Assembly (NCBI GenBank): GCA_025057635.1
Contig: JANXBD010000004.1
Span: forward strand, 1-64,000
Length of the DNA: 64,000 bases
Origin: Thermoflexus sp.
GTDB lineage: Bacteria; Chloroflexota; Anaerolineae; Thermoflexales; Thermoflexaceae
Direction of reading: 5' to 3'
In this document: one piece after another, positions 1 through 10,210 of the stretch
Layout of the letters: the number at the start of each line of letters is the position of its first letter
How positions within the stretch are numbered: position 1 is the first letter of the stretch
Translations under genes and position numbers: made by a program
The notes under the pieces: generated by a model
What the model saw: the letters and a program-made list of their open reading frames with translations, nothing else
Told to the model about the DNA's origin: nothing
Databases searched by the model: none

Positions 1-1044
1 CATTTCCTTCGTCCCCACCACCCGTGCCTCGCCGTCCGCGATGTCCTGGGTGCGGTATCCGGCTTCCAGCACCGCCGCCACGGCTTGTTCAATGGCCCGG
101 GCCTCCGCCTCCAGTCCGAAACCGTAGCGCAACATCAGGGCGCCGCTCAGGATCGCCCCAATGGGGTTGGCTAGATTGCGCCCAGCGATGTCTGGTGCGG
201 AGCCGTGCACCGGCTCGAAGAGGCCGGGCGGCGCTTCCCCCAGCGAGGCCGAGGGGAGCATCCCCATAGACCCCGCCAGCACCGCCGCCTCATCGGTCAG
301 GATATCCCCGAACATGTTTTCCGTCACCACCACATCGAAGACCGCTGGACGCCGGATCAGGTGCATGGCGAAGGCGTCCACCAGGATGTGCTCCAGGGCG
401 AGGTCGGGGAATTCCCGCCGGACCACCGCCTCGGTCACCCGGCGCCAGAGGCGGGAAGCCGCCAGCACATTCGCCTTGTCCACAGAGGTCAGCTTCTTGC
501 GGCGGCCACAAGCTAGGCGGGCCGCCAGCCGCACCACCCGTTCGATCTCCGGCCGGGTGTAGCGCATCGTATCGTAGGCCTCCTCGCCGTCCGGCCCAGC
601 TTCCTGGCGGGGGCCGAAATACAGGCCCCCCGTCAGCTCCCGGACGAAGAGGATATCTACCCCCTGCACGATCCCTGCTTTCAGTGGGGTCGCATGAACC
701 AAAGAGGAGAAGACACGGACCGGGCGGAGGTTCGCAAACAGGTCGAAGGCCTTGCGCAGGCCCAGCAGGCCCTGCTCCGGCCGCATGGGAGCCGCGGGAT
801 CATCCCACTTCGGCCCCCCCACGGCTCCCAGGAGGATCGCATCGGAACGGCGGCAACGCTCCAGGGTTTCCGGGGGAAGCGGCGAGCCGGTGGCATCGAT
901 CGCCGCTCCGCCCACCAGGGCCTCATGGAACTCGAATTGATGCCCGAAGCGATGCTCCACCGCCTCCAGGACCCGCAGAGCCTCCGCCGTCACCTCCGGC
1001 CCGATCCCATCCCCTGGCAATACAGTGATCACGAAGCGTCCCAT
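1..1044 (-). CDS. leuB: 3-isopropylmalate dehydrogenase LeuB (3' end outside window)
   Basis: NAD-dependent oxidative decarboxylation of 3-isopropylmalate in leucine synthesis; the same enzyme can act on the methylmalate intermediate of the citramalate route to isoleucine. The frame is open for 348 codons from ATG at 1044 to the window edge, ending in GTKEM, the usual LeuB C-terminal motif, so only a few codons are missing. Visible motifs are LPGDGIGPE (residues 9-17), the metal-binding [15 protein letters not shown] (about 237-251) and the cofactor loop [11 protein letters not shown] (about 279-289). An in-frame upstream ATG at 1062 is possible, but the start at 1044 fits the family N-terminus better. 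It is the last gene of the ilv/leu operon and is separated from cimA by a terminator, so it may be transcribed less than the upstream genes or have its own promoter. Confidence 0.95.
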   Translation of the reverse strand, partial: MGRFVITVLPGDGIGPEVTAEALRVLEAVEHRFGHQFEFHEALVGGAAIDATGSPLPPETLERCRRSDAILLGAVGGPKWDDPAAPMRPEQGLLGLRKAFDLFANLRPVRVFSSLVHATPLKAGIVQGVDILFVRELTGGLYFGPRQEAGPDGEEAYDTMRYTRPEIERVVRLAARLACGRRKKLTSVDKANVLAASRLWRRVTEAVVRREFPDLALEHILVDAFAMHLIRRPAVFDVVVTENMFGDILTDEAAVLAGSMGMLPSASLGEAPPGLFEPVHGSAPDIAGRNLANPIGAILSGALMLRYGFGLEAEARAIEQAVAAVLEAGYRTQDIADGEARVVGTKEM

Positions 1045-1073
1045 GGAGAAGCCTCGTTCCATCGCAAGATTCT

Positions 1074-1093
1074 GGGCAGGCAGCGGCCTGCCC
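1074..1093. repeat. perfect inverted repeat upstream of leuB
   Basis: An 8-bp perfect stem (GGGCAGGC/GCCTGCCC) with a 4-nt loop lies about 30 nt before the leuB start. It has no T-run on either side, so it does not look like a terminator. It could be an operator or an mRNA hairpin near the leuB ribosome binding site. Function unknown. Confidence 0.5.
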
Positions 1094-1219
1094 TCAAGGA
1101 GCGCGCTGCGGCATCGGCTGATCCGCCAGATCCTCCCAAAGCGGCAGCGCCCCCTCAAATGGAATGGGGGGCAGGTCGTTGCCTAGTCGGCCGGAAACCC
1201 ATCCCTGCGGACGCTCTAC

Positions 1220-1250
1220 AAAAAAAGGGGCGGCGCGGGGCCACCCCTTT
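1220..1250 (-). terminator. intrinsic terminator or attenuator between cimA and leuB
   Basis: Read on the minus strand, an 11-bp stem (AAAGGGGTGGC with GCCGCCCCTTT, one mismatch) and a 5-nt loop are followed directly by a T-run. It begins 22 nt after the cimA stop. It should end most transcripts from the upstream genes before leuB. No leader peptide or competing hairpin was recognised here, so plain partial termination is the simplest reading. Confidence 0.7.
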
Positions 1251-1272
1251 GAAAGGCCTGTCCGGGACGACC

Positions 1273-2832
1273 TCAGTCGACCCACAGACCGAACTCTAGG
1301 CCGTCCTCTAGGGCGAGCCGGCTGGCCTCCAGGATGTTGGTGGAAGCCCCCACCGTCCGCCAGATGCGCTGGCCGTCGGTGCTCTCGATCCATACCCTCA
1401 CCCGGGCCGCCGTCCCGGCATCCCCGTTTAGGATATGGACCCGGTAATTGGTCAAATGAACGCGGGACAGAACGGGATAGCGAGGGAGGAGCGCCTTGCG
1501 CAGCGCCGCGTCGAGGGCGTTGACCGGGCCGTTGCCCTCCGCGGCCGTGTGCACGGTCTCCCCGTCCACCCGAACCTTCACTGCGGCTTCCGCAACCGGC
1601 TCGCGGCCGTCCCGTCGCTCCACCATCACGACATAATCGAGGACCTCGAAGGGCGGGGTGTAATCCGGCCGCGCGCGCCGCAACATCAGGATCACCGAGG
1701 CCTCCGCGTCCTCGAAGTAGAAACCTTCGTTTTCCAGAGCCTTGATGCGACGCACCACCGCCTGCACCGCCGGATCATCGGGATCCAGCCGCAGCCCGAA
1801 CTCCATCGCCTTGGCGACGATGTTCCCACGCCCGGAGAGCTCAGAGACCAGAACCCGCTTGACGTTGCCCACGCGGGCCGGATCGATGTGCTGATAGCTC
1901 TCTTCCACTTTCAGGATGGCCGCGACGTGGATACCACCCTTGTGGGCGAAGGCGCTGGCCCCCACATAAGGCTGATGGGAATCGTGAGGAAGGTTGGCCA
2001 CCTCCGCCACAAAGCGAGAGATCGCTGTCAGACGGGCCAACTGCTCGTCAGTTACACAATCGATCCCCATCTTAAGCTTCAAGTTGGCAATGATAGAGAT
2101 CAGGTTCGCGTTGCCCACCCGCTCTCCATACCCGTTAATGGTGCCCTGCACCTGTCGGACACCCCGGCGGATCGCCGCTAGGGAATTGGCCACTGCCAGC
2201 TCACTGTCGTTGTGAGCGTGGATGCCGAGGGGAACGGAGACCGCCCGTTTGGCCGCTTCCACCCCGTCCTCAATCTCCCACGGCATGGAGCCGCCGTTGG
2301 TGTCGCAAAGGACGATCCAGTCCGCCCCACCTGCCTGCGCGGCCCGCAGGGTGGCCAGGGCATAATCCGGATTCCGCTTCCAGCCGTCGAAGAAGTGCTC
2401 GGCATCGTAAACGACCTCCCGCCCATGGGCCTTCAGGAGAGCCACGCTCTCCCGGATCATCGCCAGGTTCTCCTCCAGCGTGGTCTCCAGCACGTGATGA
2501 ACGTGGAGGTCCCACGACTTGCCGACCACGGTGACCACTGGGGTCTCCGCCTCCAGCAACGCCCGCAGGTTCTCGTCGTCCTCCGCCCGGCGGCCCGGAC
2601 GTCGGGTCATGCCGAAGGCGGCGATGCGGGCATGGCGAAGCGGCCGATGGCGGACCCGACGGAAGTATTCCGCATCCTTCGGGTTAGAACCTGGCCATCC
2701 ACCCTCGATGTAATGAACACCCAATTCGTCCAGCTTCTCGGTGATCCGGAGCTTATCCTCAACAGTAAAAGAGATCCCTTCCCGCTGACTGCCGTCGCGC
2801 AGCGTCGTATCGTAAAGCCAGACAGATTCCAT
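1273..2832 (-). CDS. cimA: citramalate synthase (CimA-type)
   Basis: Condenses pyruvate with acetyl-CoA to (R)-citramalate, the first step of the threonine-independent route to isoleucine. The 519-residue product starts at ATG 2832 behind a perfect AGGAGG; the longer open frame upstream is not needed. It has the HMGL-like TIM-barrel signature DTTLRDGSQREG (about 7-18), the metal ligands HAHND (about 203-207) and a C-terminal LeuA-type allosteric domain (about 390-519), where isoleucine or leucine feedback would act. It differs clearly from the LeuA in this operon (GSQREG instead of GEQSPG), which supports CimA rather than a second isopropylmalate synthase. The substrate is inferred from family and context. 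About 280 bp separate it from leuD. Confidence 0.88.
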   Translation of the reverse strand: MESVWLYDTTLRDGSQREGISFTVEDKLRITEKLDELGVHYIEGGWPGSNPKDAEYFRRVRHRPLRHARIAAFGMTRRPGRRAEDDENLRALLEAETPVVTVVGKSWDLHVHHVLETTLEENLAMIRESVALLKAHGREVVYDAEHFFDGWKRNPDYALATLRAAQAGGADWIVLCDTNGGSMPWEIEDGVEAAKRAVSVPLGIHAHNDSELAVANSLAAIRRGVRQVQGTINGYGERVGNANLISIIANLKLKMGIDCVTDEQLARLTAISRFVAEVANLPHDSHQPYVGASAFAHKGGIHVAAILKVEESYQHIDPARVGNVKRVLVSELSGRGNIVAKAMEFGLRLDPDDPAVQAVVRRIKALENEGFYFEDAEASVILMLRRARPDYTPPFEVLDYVVMVERRDGREPVAEAAVKVRVDGETVHTAAEGNGPVNALDAALRKALLPRYPVLSRVHLTNYRVHILNGDAGTAARVRVWIESTDGQRIWRTVGASTNILEASRLALEDGLEFGLWVD

Positions 2833-3110
2833 CGCGCACCTCCTCGACCGGTATAAGTAGCATAGAATGGAAAGTAAAGGATACCGTCCGGCCGAAAACG
2901 GCGGCGATGGCGCGGGCAACCCCGCTTAGGAACCCTATCCAGCGGTTCCAGCGCGGGGCAACCCGGGTCCACCTCCTGTTCCGACGATCCATAGAAACCT
3001 CCCTCGCAACCAGATTCCCTTCCTGGGCTTGACCGCTGGTGACGATCATCCTAGCAAACGGTCAAGCGCAAAATCAGCCAAGCATTCCCCGAACGCTATT
3101 CCCCCGAACC

Positions 3111-3623
3111 CTATACGGTGCTTGGTTGAGACTTCGCCAGCCGAGCGCGAGTGTAGGGGATCAGCCCGCCAGCTTGGATCAGCTCAAGCATGAAACGCGG
3201 ATAGGGCTTAGCCCGAAAGGTCTGACCAGTCCGGCAGTTGTGGATCTCCCCAGTGTCCAGGCGAACCTCCAGCTCATCTCCGGGTGCGATCGCCTCCACC
3301 GCCTCCGCGCATTCCAACACAGGGAGGCCAATGTTGATGGCATTGCGGAAGAAAATCCGGGCGAAGGATTTAGCGATCACACATGAAATCCCAGCTGCCC
3401 TCAGACTGATCGGCGCGTGTTCCCGCGAGGATCCGCTCCCGAAATTGCGCCCGGCCACCATGATATCGCCCGGCTGCACCTTGCGGGGGAACTCCGGATC
3501 CACCCCTTCCATACAGTGGGCGGCGAGCTCTTTCGGATCGGTGGTGTTCAGATATCGGCCCGGGATGATCACATCTGTATCAATGTTGTCCCCGAAAACC
3601 CAGGCGCGTCCGCGGAAGCGCAT
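3111..3623 (-). CDS. leuD: 3-isopropylmalate dehydratase small subunit
   Basis: Small (swivel-domain) subunit of isopropylmalate isomerase, which with LeuC converts 2- to 3-isopropylmalate and can isomerise citramalate. The 170-residue protein is the short thermophile/archaeal type. The motif GSGSSREHAP (about 61-70) is the substrate-recognition loop of the family; IDTDVIIPGRYL lies near the N-terminus. The start at 3623 is chosen because AGGAGG lies seven bases upstream and the family begins with a short strand before GDNIDTD; the longer frame would overlap leuC. It follows leuC by 58 bp on the same transcript. Confidence 0.93.
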   Translation of the reverse strand: MRFRGRAWVFGDNIDTDVIIPGRYLNTTDPKELAAHCMEGVDPEFPRKVQPGDIMVAGRNFGSGSSREHAPISLRAAGISCVIAKSFARIFFRNAINIGLPVLECAEAVEAIAPGDELEVRLDTGEIHNCRTGQTFRAKPYPRFMLELIQAGGLIPYTRARLAKSQPSTV

Positions 3624-3681
3624 AACCCCTCCTCCTTGAGATTCCTCAAGTTCAGAAAGGACAAGAAACGAAATCTGCTTG

Positions 3682-4968
3682 CTAACCAGCAAAGGCCTCA
3701 GCCCGGATTTGAATTTCCTCCGGGCTGGCGATGCGACCCAAGATGGCGCTGGCGGCCGCCACAGCGGGATTAGCCAGATACACCTCGCTGGTCGGATGAC
3801 CCATCCGGCCTACAAAGTTACGATTGGTGGTAGAGACACAACGCTCCCCTGGCCCTAGCACCCCGGAGTATCCGCCCATGCATGGGCCACAAGAAGGCAA
3901 GCCCACCACTGCACCTGCTTCCACAAAAATATCGATCAACCCTTCATCTAGCGCCTGACGATACGTAGGCCCACTGCCTGGGATGATGATGCACCGAACC
4001 TCGGGATGCACCCGCTGACCACGAAGGATATGGGCTGCCAGCCGCAAATCCTCAATCCGCCCGTTGGTGCACGAGCCGATGAACACCTGATCGATCCGAA
4101 GATCGGCCAGCTCCCCCACCGGCCGCACATTCGAAGGCAGGTGCGGCACCGCGATCGCGGGCTCCCACTCGCTTACATCGAAATCCAGATCGATCTCATA
4201 TCGGGCATCGGGATCGTCCTTGTAAACTGTGAAGGGCCGCTTCGCTCGAGGGCGGACGTAATCGAGGGTCTTCTCATCGACCTCCATCAGTCCGGCTTTT
4301 GCCCCTGCCTCAATAGCCATGTTCGCGATCGTGAACCGCCCATCCATGCTGAGGGCCTGGATGATCGGTCCGGTGAAGAACATCGCCATATACAGTGCGC
4401 CATCAACGCCGATGCGACCGATGGTGTGAAGGATGAGATCCTTCGCCGTCACCCAGGGCCGGAGTGTGCCGTGATAGTACAAGCGCATGGTGGAGGGCAC
4501 CTTCAGCCAGAGCCGGCCGGTGGCCATCGCCACGGCGGCGTCGGTGGAGCCAACGCCGGTTGAGAAAGCCCCTAGAGCCCCATATGTGCAGGTGTGAGAA
4601 TCCGCCCCGATGATGATCTCCCCGGGCAGCACTAACCCCTGTTCCGGCAGCACAATGTGCTCAATCCCACCGTCCCGCCCGCCCTCAAAGTAAAGGATAC
4701 CCTTGCGACGGGCCCAGTTCCGGACGGCCATGCACTGTTCAGCCGCCTTAATGTTGGGCGGGGGCACAAAATGGTCAGCCACGAAAGCCACCCGTTCCCG
4801 GTCGAAAACCTCTTCGACCTCGAGCTTTGCGAACTCCTGGATGGCCAGGGCAGCCGTAATATCGTTGGCCATCACAAAATCCACCTGCACTTCCACCAGC
4901 TCCCCTGGTTCCACGCGATCCAACCCAGCATGAGCAGCGATGATCTTCTCCGCCATAGTCATCCCCAT
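3682..4968 (-). CDS. leuC: 3-isopropylmalate dehydratase large subunit
   Basis: Aconitase-superfamily [4Fe-4S] enzyme, large subunit of isopropylmalate isomerase. The 428-residue protein belongs to the short class shared by archaea and thermophilic bacteria, which pairs with a short LeuD as seen here. Cluster ligands are visible in GSCTNGRIEDL (about 297-307) and SCGPCMGG (about 356-363). GGAGG seven bases before ATG 4968 fixes the start. This class includes homoaconitases and methylmalate isomerases, but leuA, leuD and cimA beside it support an isopropylmalate/citramalate role. Confidence 0.93.
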   Translation of the reverse strand: MGMTMAEKIIAAHAGLDRVEPGELVEVQVDFVMANDITAALAIQEFAKLEVEEVFDRERVAFVADHFVPPPNIKAAEQCMAVRNWARRKGILYFEGGRDGGIEHIVLPEQGLVLPGEIIIGADSHTCTYGALGAFSTGVGSTDAAVAMATGRLWLKVPSTMRLYYHGTLRPWVTAKDLILHTIGRIGVDGALYMAMFFTGPIIQALSMDGRFTIANMAIEAGAKAGLMEVDEKTLDYVRPRAKRPFTVYKDDPDARYEIDLDFDVSEWEPAIAVPHLPSNVRPVGELADLRIDQVFIGSCTNGRIEDLRLAAHILRGQRVHPEVRCIIIPGSGPTYRQALDEGLIDIFVEAGAVVGLPSCGPCMGGYSGVLGPGERCVSTTNRNFVGRMGHPTSEVYLANPAVAAASAILGRIASPEEIQIRAEAFAG

Positions 4969-5034
4969 AGGTGATCCTCCAGATTAGGTTCTGGCCGTAT
5001 CGGGATCACTCCGATCGAAACAGGATTTGGTCTG

Positions 5035-6621
5035 TCATGGGACCGGGATAGAGATTTTCTCGGTCATGGCAGCCTGAGGCGCGTGACTTAACCGTAGGAG
5101 CGCATGGAGATAGGCCTTCGCAGCTGCCACGACAATATCCGTATCCGCGCCGAATCCGCCAGCGAGGCTACCAGTATGGGGATCCTCCACCTGGACGAAG
5201 ACACGGCCCATTGCATCGCGCCCGGGAGTCACCGCATGGACATTGAATTCCAACAGGCGGGCCTGAACCCCTAAGGCGATCTCAATGGCTCGATAGGCCG
5301 CATCCACTGGCCCGTTTCCGGTTCCCGTGCCCAGACGGATCTCCCCATCGGGTCCTACCAGTCGGACGGTAGCGGTGGCAATTAACGGTGTGCCACAGGT
5401 CACCTGCAGGGTATCCAGCCGCCAGGCCTGGCCGCTGTTCTGAGTGAAATCTGCCATCAGCGCTTCCAGGTCAAAATCCGTCACATACTTCTTGCGGTCA
5501 CACAGCGCTTTAAACCGGCGGAACGCTTCCTCGAAGACGTCCGGCGGGAGGTGATAGCCCATCTGCTCCAGGCGGACCCGGAAGGCGTGCCGCCCGGAGT
5601 GCTTCCCTAGGACTAGCCGGGATTCCGGCACCCCCACAGTCTCCGGCCGCATGATCTCGTAGGTTAGGGGGTTCTTTAGCATCCCATCCTGGTGGATGCC
5701 AGCCTCATGAGCGAAGGCGTTCGCCCCTACGATAGCCTTGTTGGGCTGGACGGGGATGCCAGTGAGGGCGCTCACCAGACGGCTGGTGCGGTAGATCTGG
5801 GTGGTGTCGATATGGGTGCGCACCCCGAACACATCCCGTCGGGTATGAAGGGCCATCACCACTTCCTCGAGAGCCGTATTCCCAGCTCGCTCCCCAATCC
5901 CATTGATGGTGACCTCCACCTGGCGGGCACCGTTGCGGATGGCGGCCAGGGTGTTGGCCGTGGCTAAGCCCAGGTCGTTATGGCAGTGGGCGGAAAGGAT
6001 CACCCGTTCCACTCCAGGAACCCGAAGGCGGATCTCCGCGAAGAGGCTTCCGAACTCCTCTGGGGTAGTGTAACCCACAGTGTCAGGGATATTCAGGGTG
6101 GTCGCGCCAGCTTCCACCGCCACCGTCAGCGCCTGCATCAGAAAATCACGATCAGTTCGTCCTGCATCCTCCGGAGAGAACTCTATATCCTCACACAGAC
6201 GGCGGGCATAGGCCACCATCTCGCGGATCCGAGCTAAGCACTCCTCGCGGGTCATCCGCAGTTTGTACTGCAAATGGATATCAGAGGTCGCTAGGAAAAC
6301 ATGGATTCGAGGGCGAGGAGCTTCCCGCACCGCTTCCCAACACACATCAATGTCCTCGCGATTGGCCCGGGCGAGCCCCGCGATCACTGGAGGGCCGTTC
6401 GGGCGGTCTTTCCCCAGGGGGCCGATCTCCTGGGCGATCCGCCGCACCGCCTCGAAATCGCCCGGCGAGGCGATGGGAAAGCCCGCCTCGATGATGTCCA
6501 CCCCCAGGCGGACCAGCTGCCGGGCGATCTCCAGTTTCTCCTCCACGGTGAGCGTTGCACCGGGTGATTGCTCGCCATCCCGCAGAGTGGTATCGAAAAT
6601 CCGAACGACATCGTCCCCCAT
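5035..6621 (-). CDS. leuA: 2-isopropylmalate synthase
   Basis: Condenses 2-ketoisovalerate with acetyl-CoA, the committed step of leucine synthesis. 528 residues, standard length. The catalytic barrel carries [13 protein letters not shown] (about 9-21) and the metal motif HCHNDLGLA (about 208-216). The C-terminal part (about 395-510) is the LeuA regulatory domain that binds leucine, with a [13 protein letters not shown] segment. AGGAGG before ATG 6621 supports the start. It begins 12 nt after the ilvC stop, so the two are likely translationally coupled. Confidence 0.96.
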   Translation of the reverse strand: MGDDVVRIFDTTLRDGEQSPGATLTVEEKLEIARQLVRLGVDIIEAGFPIASPGDFEAVRRIAQEIGPLGKDRPNGPPVIAGLARANREDIDVCWEAVREAPRPRIHVFLATSDIHLQYKLRMTREECLARIREMVAYARRLCEDIEFSPEDAGRTDRDFLMQALTVAVEAGATTLNIPDTVGYTTPEEFGSLFAEIRLRVPGVERVILSAHCHNDLGLATANTLAAIRNGARQVEVTINGIGERAGNTALEEVVMALHTRRDVFGVRTHIDTTQIYRTSRLVSALTGIPVQPNKAIVGANAFAHEAGIHQDGMLKNPLTYEIMRPETVGVPESRLVLGKHSGRHAFRVRLEQMGYHLPPDVFEEAFRRFKALCDRKKYVTDFDLEALMADFTQNSGQAWRLDTLQVTCGTPLIATATVRLVGPDGEIRLGTGTGNGPVDAAYRAIEIALGVQARLLEFNVHAVTPGRDAMGRVFVQVEDPHTGSLAGGFGADTDIVVAAAKAYLHALLRLSHAPQAAMTEKISIPVP

Positions 6622-6633
6622 TGAGCCCTCCTT

Positions 6634-7635
6634 TCAAACCTCCTTGGGGTTCAGCCAGGGCATCATGGCCCGCAGGCGACGGCCCACCTGCTCAATCGGA
6701 TGCTGTCGTTCCTCCTCCCGCTTGGCATTAAACCACGGCCGTCCCCTCGCATTCTCCTCAATCCATGACTCCGCATATGATCCGTTGCGGATCTCCTCCA
6801 GGATCTGTTTCATCGTGGCCCGCACGCGCTCATCGATGACTCGTGGCCCGCTTACATAATCGCCGTGCTCTGCGGTGTCGCTGACGGAGTATCGCATATA
6901 AGAAAGCCCGCCCTGATATATTAGATCCACGATCAATTTGAGCTCGTGCAGGCACTCGAAATAAGCAACCTCCGGCTGATAGCCCGCCTCTACAAGGGTC
7001 TCGAAGGCCGCCTTAATCAGATGACTGACCCCACCACACAGCACCACCTGCTCCCCGAAAAGATCGGTCTCCGTTTCCTCCGCGAAGGTCGTCTGGATCA
7101 CCCCCGCTCGGGTGCAGCCGATCCCCTTGGCATAGGCTAAGGCGATGTCCATGGCCTTCCCTGTTGCATCCTGGTGCACAGCCACCAGAGCTGGAACTCC
7201 CCCACCTTCCCTGAACACCTCCCGCATCCGATGACCTGGGGACTTGGGAGCCACCATACTGACGTCCACATCCGGCGGCGGGACGATCTGGCCGAACCGG
7301 ATATTAAAGCCGTGGGCGAACATCAGGGTCTTGCCCGGGGCCAAATTCGGAGCCACCGCTTCCCGATAGAGAGCCGGCTGAGCAGGATCCGGCACCAGCA
7401 TCACAATAATGTCGGAGCGCCGCACCGCCTCGGGGACTTCGTAGACCGGCAATCCATCCGCCTGTGCCTTCGGCCAGGATTTGCTGCCCGGATAAAGGCC
7501 CACGCACACGTCGCACCCGCTGTCTTTCAGGTTCAGCGCATGGGCGTGGCCCTGACTGCCGTAGCCCAGAACAGCGATCCGGCGGCCGTTGAGAAGGCCA
7601 AGATCGGCATCAGCATCATAGTAAATGCGCGCCAT
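6634..7635 (-). CDS. ilvC: ketol-acid reductoisomerase
   Basis: NADPH-dependent isomerisation and reduction of acetolactate or acetohydroxybutyrate, the second common step of valine and isoleucine synthesis. 333 residues, class I (short) form. The Rossmann motif [17 protein letters not shown] is at about 24-40, [13 protein letters not shown] at about 125-138, and the Mg-binding helix with [12 protein letters not shown] at about 190-201. It lies between ilvN and leuA with short spacers. No ilvD is found in the window, so the following dehydratase step must be encoded elsewhere. Confidence 0.97.
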   Translation of the reverse strand: MARIYYDADADLGLLNGRRIAVLGYGSQGHAHALNLKDSGCDVCVGLYPGSKSWPKAQADGLPVYEVPEAVRRSDIIVMLVPDPAQPALYREAVAPNLAPGKTLMFAHGFNIRFGQIVPPPDVDVSMVAPKSPGHRMREVFREGGGVPALVAVHQDATGKAMDIALAYAKGIGCTRAGVIQTTFAEETETDLFGEQVVLCGGVSHLIKAAFETLVEAGYQPEVAYFECLHELKLIVDLIYQGGLSYMRYSVSDTAEHGDYVSGPRVIDERVRATMKQILEEIRNGSYAESWIEENARGRPWFNAKREEERQHPIEQVGRRLRAMMPWLNPKEV

Positions 7636-7725
7636 CGGGATGCCTCCCGTTAAAAGGTCTGCTCAGACGAGGGCCGAATCGCCTTTCCGTGCGCAGGATC
7701 GCGACCTGATTTTAGAAAACCGATT

Positions 7726-8244
7726 TCAAGCAGCTGCCTCGGTCACTCGATCGGCTAGCGCCGCCTCAGCCTGTCCTCGGACCATCGCCATCGGCCCGGA
7801 ACGGATTACCTCTATCACACCGAACCGCTCCAAGCGGGCGATGCATGAATCCACCTTCTCCCTCGAGCCTGTGACTTCCACAATGAGGGTCTCCGCGCCC
7901 ACATCCACGACCCGCGCTCGATAAAACTCCGCTAGCTGGGCAATCTCTACCCAAGTCTCCGCTGGCGCTCGAACCTTCACCAGGGCCACGTCGCGGACCA
8001 CCAGTGTGCACTCTCTCCAATCCTCCACAGCCTTCACGCAGAGCAATTTCTCCAAGTTAGTCCGAACCCGATAGGGATCCACTCGGGCTGGATCCACCTC
8101 GATCAGAAGGCGAAGATCCTGAGGATCCCCAGTCCGATGCATGAAGATCTCACCGACCGGGAGATGGCGTCGGCGCAGCAGATGGAACACACGATTCAAA
8201 CTTTCCACTGAGTTCTCAACAGTCACCGCCAGCCAGTGTGGCAT
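7726..8244 (-). CDS. ilvN: acetolactate synthase small (regulatory) subunit
   Basis: Regulatory subunit of acetohydroxyacid synthase, which gives valine feedback and stimulates the IlvB subunit. 172 residues from ATG 8244, which follows a GAGGAGG; the family N-terminus HWLAVTVENS begins right after the start, so the longer frame was trimmed. An N-terminal ACT domain (about 3-75) and a C-terminal ACT-like domain (about 85-160) are recognisable. It sits between ilvB (144 bp upstream) and ilvC (90 bp downstream). The gene symbol ilvH would be equally valid. Confidence 0.92.
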   Translation of the reverse strand: MPHWLAVTVENSVESLNRVFHLLRRRHLPVGEIFMHRTGDPQDLRLLIEVDPARVDPYRVRTNLEKLLCVKAVEDWRECTLVVRDVALVKVRAPAETWVEIAQLAEFYRARVVDVGAETLIVEVTGSREKVDSCIARLERFGVIEVIRSGPMAMVRGQAEAALADRVTEAAA

Positions 8245-8388
8245 CTCGCCTCCTCGCATCCCAAACATCCCCTGCTCTACATGCAATATGCCTAAGTGAG
8301 CCGGTGGGAAATCCACCGCTTGCGCTTGGGCGCGTTATCTCTCATTGGCTCTGACGCTAGCCGATGAGGCACGCACTTCCCCACAGGC

Positions 8389-10146
8389 CTATGGCACAGC
8401 CTTGACGCCAGGGGCAATCATCATGTCAAACACCGTCATCCCGGAGGGGATCATCGGGAAGCAGTTCTCCTCCGGATCCACGAGAATATCGACCACCACC
8501 GGCCGATCGGTGATGGCCAGGGCCTGCCGGACTGCTGGCTCCACCTGATCCGGCCGCTCCACCCGGATCCCGGCAGCACCCACTGCCTCCGCCAGACGGG
8601 CGAAGTCTGGGTTGGCCAGGTAGACGGCAGAGTAGCGCCGGTTGTAGAACAGCTCCTGCCACTGGCGGACCATGCCCAGATACTGGTTGTTGATGATAAA
8701 GACCTTGATCGGCAGCCGCCATTCCACAGCGGTGATGAGGGCCTGGAAGGTCATCTGGAAGGACCCGTCGCCGTTGATGTTGATCACTAGGCGGTCTGGG
8801 CGTCCGAACTGGGCGCCGACCGCCGCGGGCAGGCTGAAGCCCATCGTCCCCAGCCCACCGGAGGTGATGCAGGTCCGCGGCTCCGTCCACGTAAAGAACT
8901 GGGCAGCCCACATCTGGTGCTGGCCCACATCCAGCGTCACAATCGGCCGATAATCCTTTGTCAACTCATAGATCATCTCGATGGCAAACTGCGGCTTGAT
9001 CACATCATCCCCCTGCCGGTAGCGCAACGGATATCGGGACTTCCACTCCTCGATCTGTCGCCACCAGGCCTCGGTGTCAGGCGGACGGACTAGCGGCAAC
9101 AATGCTCGGAGCACCTGTTTAGCATCCCCAATCAGTGGGACATCAGCTCGGCGGTTCTTGTGGATCTCCGAAGGATCGATGTCGATGTGAATCACCTTCG
9201 CATGGGGAGCGAAGGCGGAGAGCTTGCCAGTCACCCGATCATCGAAGCGGGCGCCGACGGCGATGATAAGATCGGAGAAATTGATGGCGAAGTTCGCGTA
9301 AACCGTCCCATGCATTCCCAGCATTTTGAGAGCATAGGGGTGATCCTCGGGGAAAGCCCCGAGGCCCATCAGCGTGGTGGCCACCGGGATGCGGGCCTTT
9401 TCCGCCAATGCCCGGATCTCAGGGGCCGCGCCGGAATGAATAGCTCCACCGCCTACATAAAGGATGGGACGTTTGGATTCAGCGATGAGATCTGCGGCCT
9501 GTCGAAGCGCTAACTCACTGGGGAAGGGAGAGCGAGAGCGTGAGGGCCGAAACGTCTCGGGGTCTTCGAAGACGAAATCCGCCTCCATGAGGAGCACATC
9601 CCGCGGGATATCCACCAGGGTCGGGCCGGGCCGCCCATCGGTAGCCAGGCGGAAGGCCATGTGAACGGCCTCGGGAGCCTGGGCGGGCTTTCTCACCAGC
9701 CAGTTGTGCTTGGTGACCGACATCGTGAGGCCGATCACGTCCGCTTCCTGGAACGCATCGCCGCCCATAAAGAACGTGGGAACCTGACCGGTGATCGCCA
9801 CCACCGGCGTGGAGTCCATCATCGCGTCTGTGAGGCCGGTTACCAGATTCGTTGCCCCAGGCCCTGAGGTCGTGAAGCACACTCCAGGTTTCCCAGTGGC
9901 TCGGGCGTAGCCCTCGGCCATATGGACGGCGGACTGTTCATGGCGGACGAGGATATGGCGGATCTGAGGATAATCACAAAGCGCATCATAGAGGGGCAAA
10001 CAAGCACCTCCAGGGAGGCCGAAAGCAACGTCCACACCCTCACGGACTAAGGCCTCCATCACGGCCCACGCCGTCTTCATCCGACGGCGCTCCCGTCGGA
10101 ACGTGCGGGAGATCACCGAAGTCTGAGCAATGGTCGCTGCTTCCAT
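8389..10146 (-). CDS. ilvB: acetolactate synthase large (catalytic) subunit
   Basis: Thiamine-diphosphate enzyme making acetolactate from two pyruvates, or acetohydroxybutyrate from pyruvate and 2-ketobutyrate. 585 residues with an N-terminal extension of about 22 residues. Catalytic Glu70 is in RHEQSAVHMAEG; the ThDP/Mg motif begins GDGSFQMTFQ near residue 455 and ends near NNQYLGMV. The start at 10146 has GGAGG six bases upstream. It is the first structural gene after the attenuator, so its expression depends on antitermination. Confidence 0.97.
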   Translation of the reverse strand: MEAATIAQTSVISRTFRRERRRMKTAWAVMEALVREGVDVAFGLPGGACLPLYDALCDYPQIRHILVRHEQSAVHMAEGYARATGKPGVCFTTSGPGATNLVTGLTDAMMDSTPVVAITGQVPTFFMGGDAFQEADVIGLTMSVTKHNWLVRKPAQAPEAVHMAFRLATDGRPGPTLVDIPRDVLLMEADFVFEDPETFRPSRSRSPFPSELALRQAADLIAESKRPILYVGGGAIHSGAAPEIRALAEKARIPVATTLMGLGAFPEDHPYALKMLGMHGTVYANFAINFSDLIIAVGARFDDRVTGKLSAFAPHAKVIHIDIDPSEIHKNRRADVPLIGDAKQVLRALLPLVRPPDTEAWWRQIEEWKSRYPLRYRQGDDVIKPQFAIEMIYELTKDYRPIVTLDVGQHQMWAAQFFTWTEPRTCITSGGLGTMGFSLPAAVGAQFGRPDRLVININGDGSFQMTFQALITAVEWRLPIKVFIINNQYLGMVRQWQELFYNRRYSAVYLANPDFARLAEAVGAAGIRVERPDQVEPAVRQALAITDRPVVVDILVDPEENCFPMIPSGMTVFDMMIAPGVKAVP

Positions 10147-10174
10147 TGGATCCCTCCTTTCATGGGACAGGGAT

Positions 10175-10210
10175 AAAAAGGAGGGGGCCTCCCGTTTGGG
10201 AGGCCCCCTC
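10175..10210 (-). terminator. attenuator terminator (stem 3:4) before ilvB
   Basis: A perfect 13-bp stem (GAGGGGGCCTCCC with GGGAGGCCCCCTC, loop AAAC on the minus strand) is followed at once by CTTTTT. It lies between the leader peptide stop and the ilvB ribosome binding site, where a terminator only makes sense as a regulated one. Confidence 0.93.
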
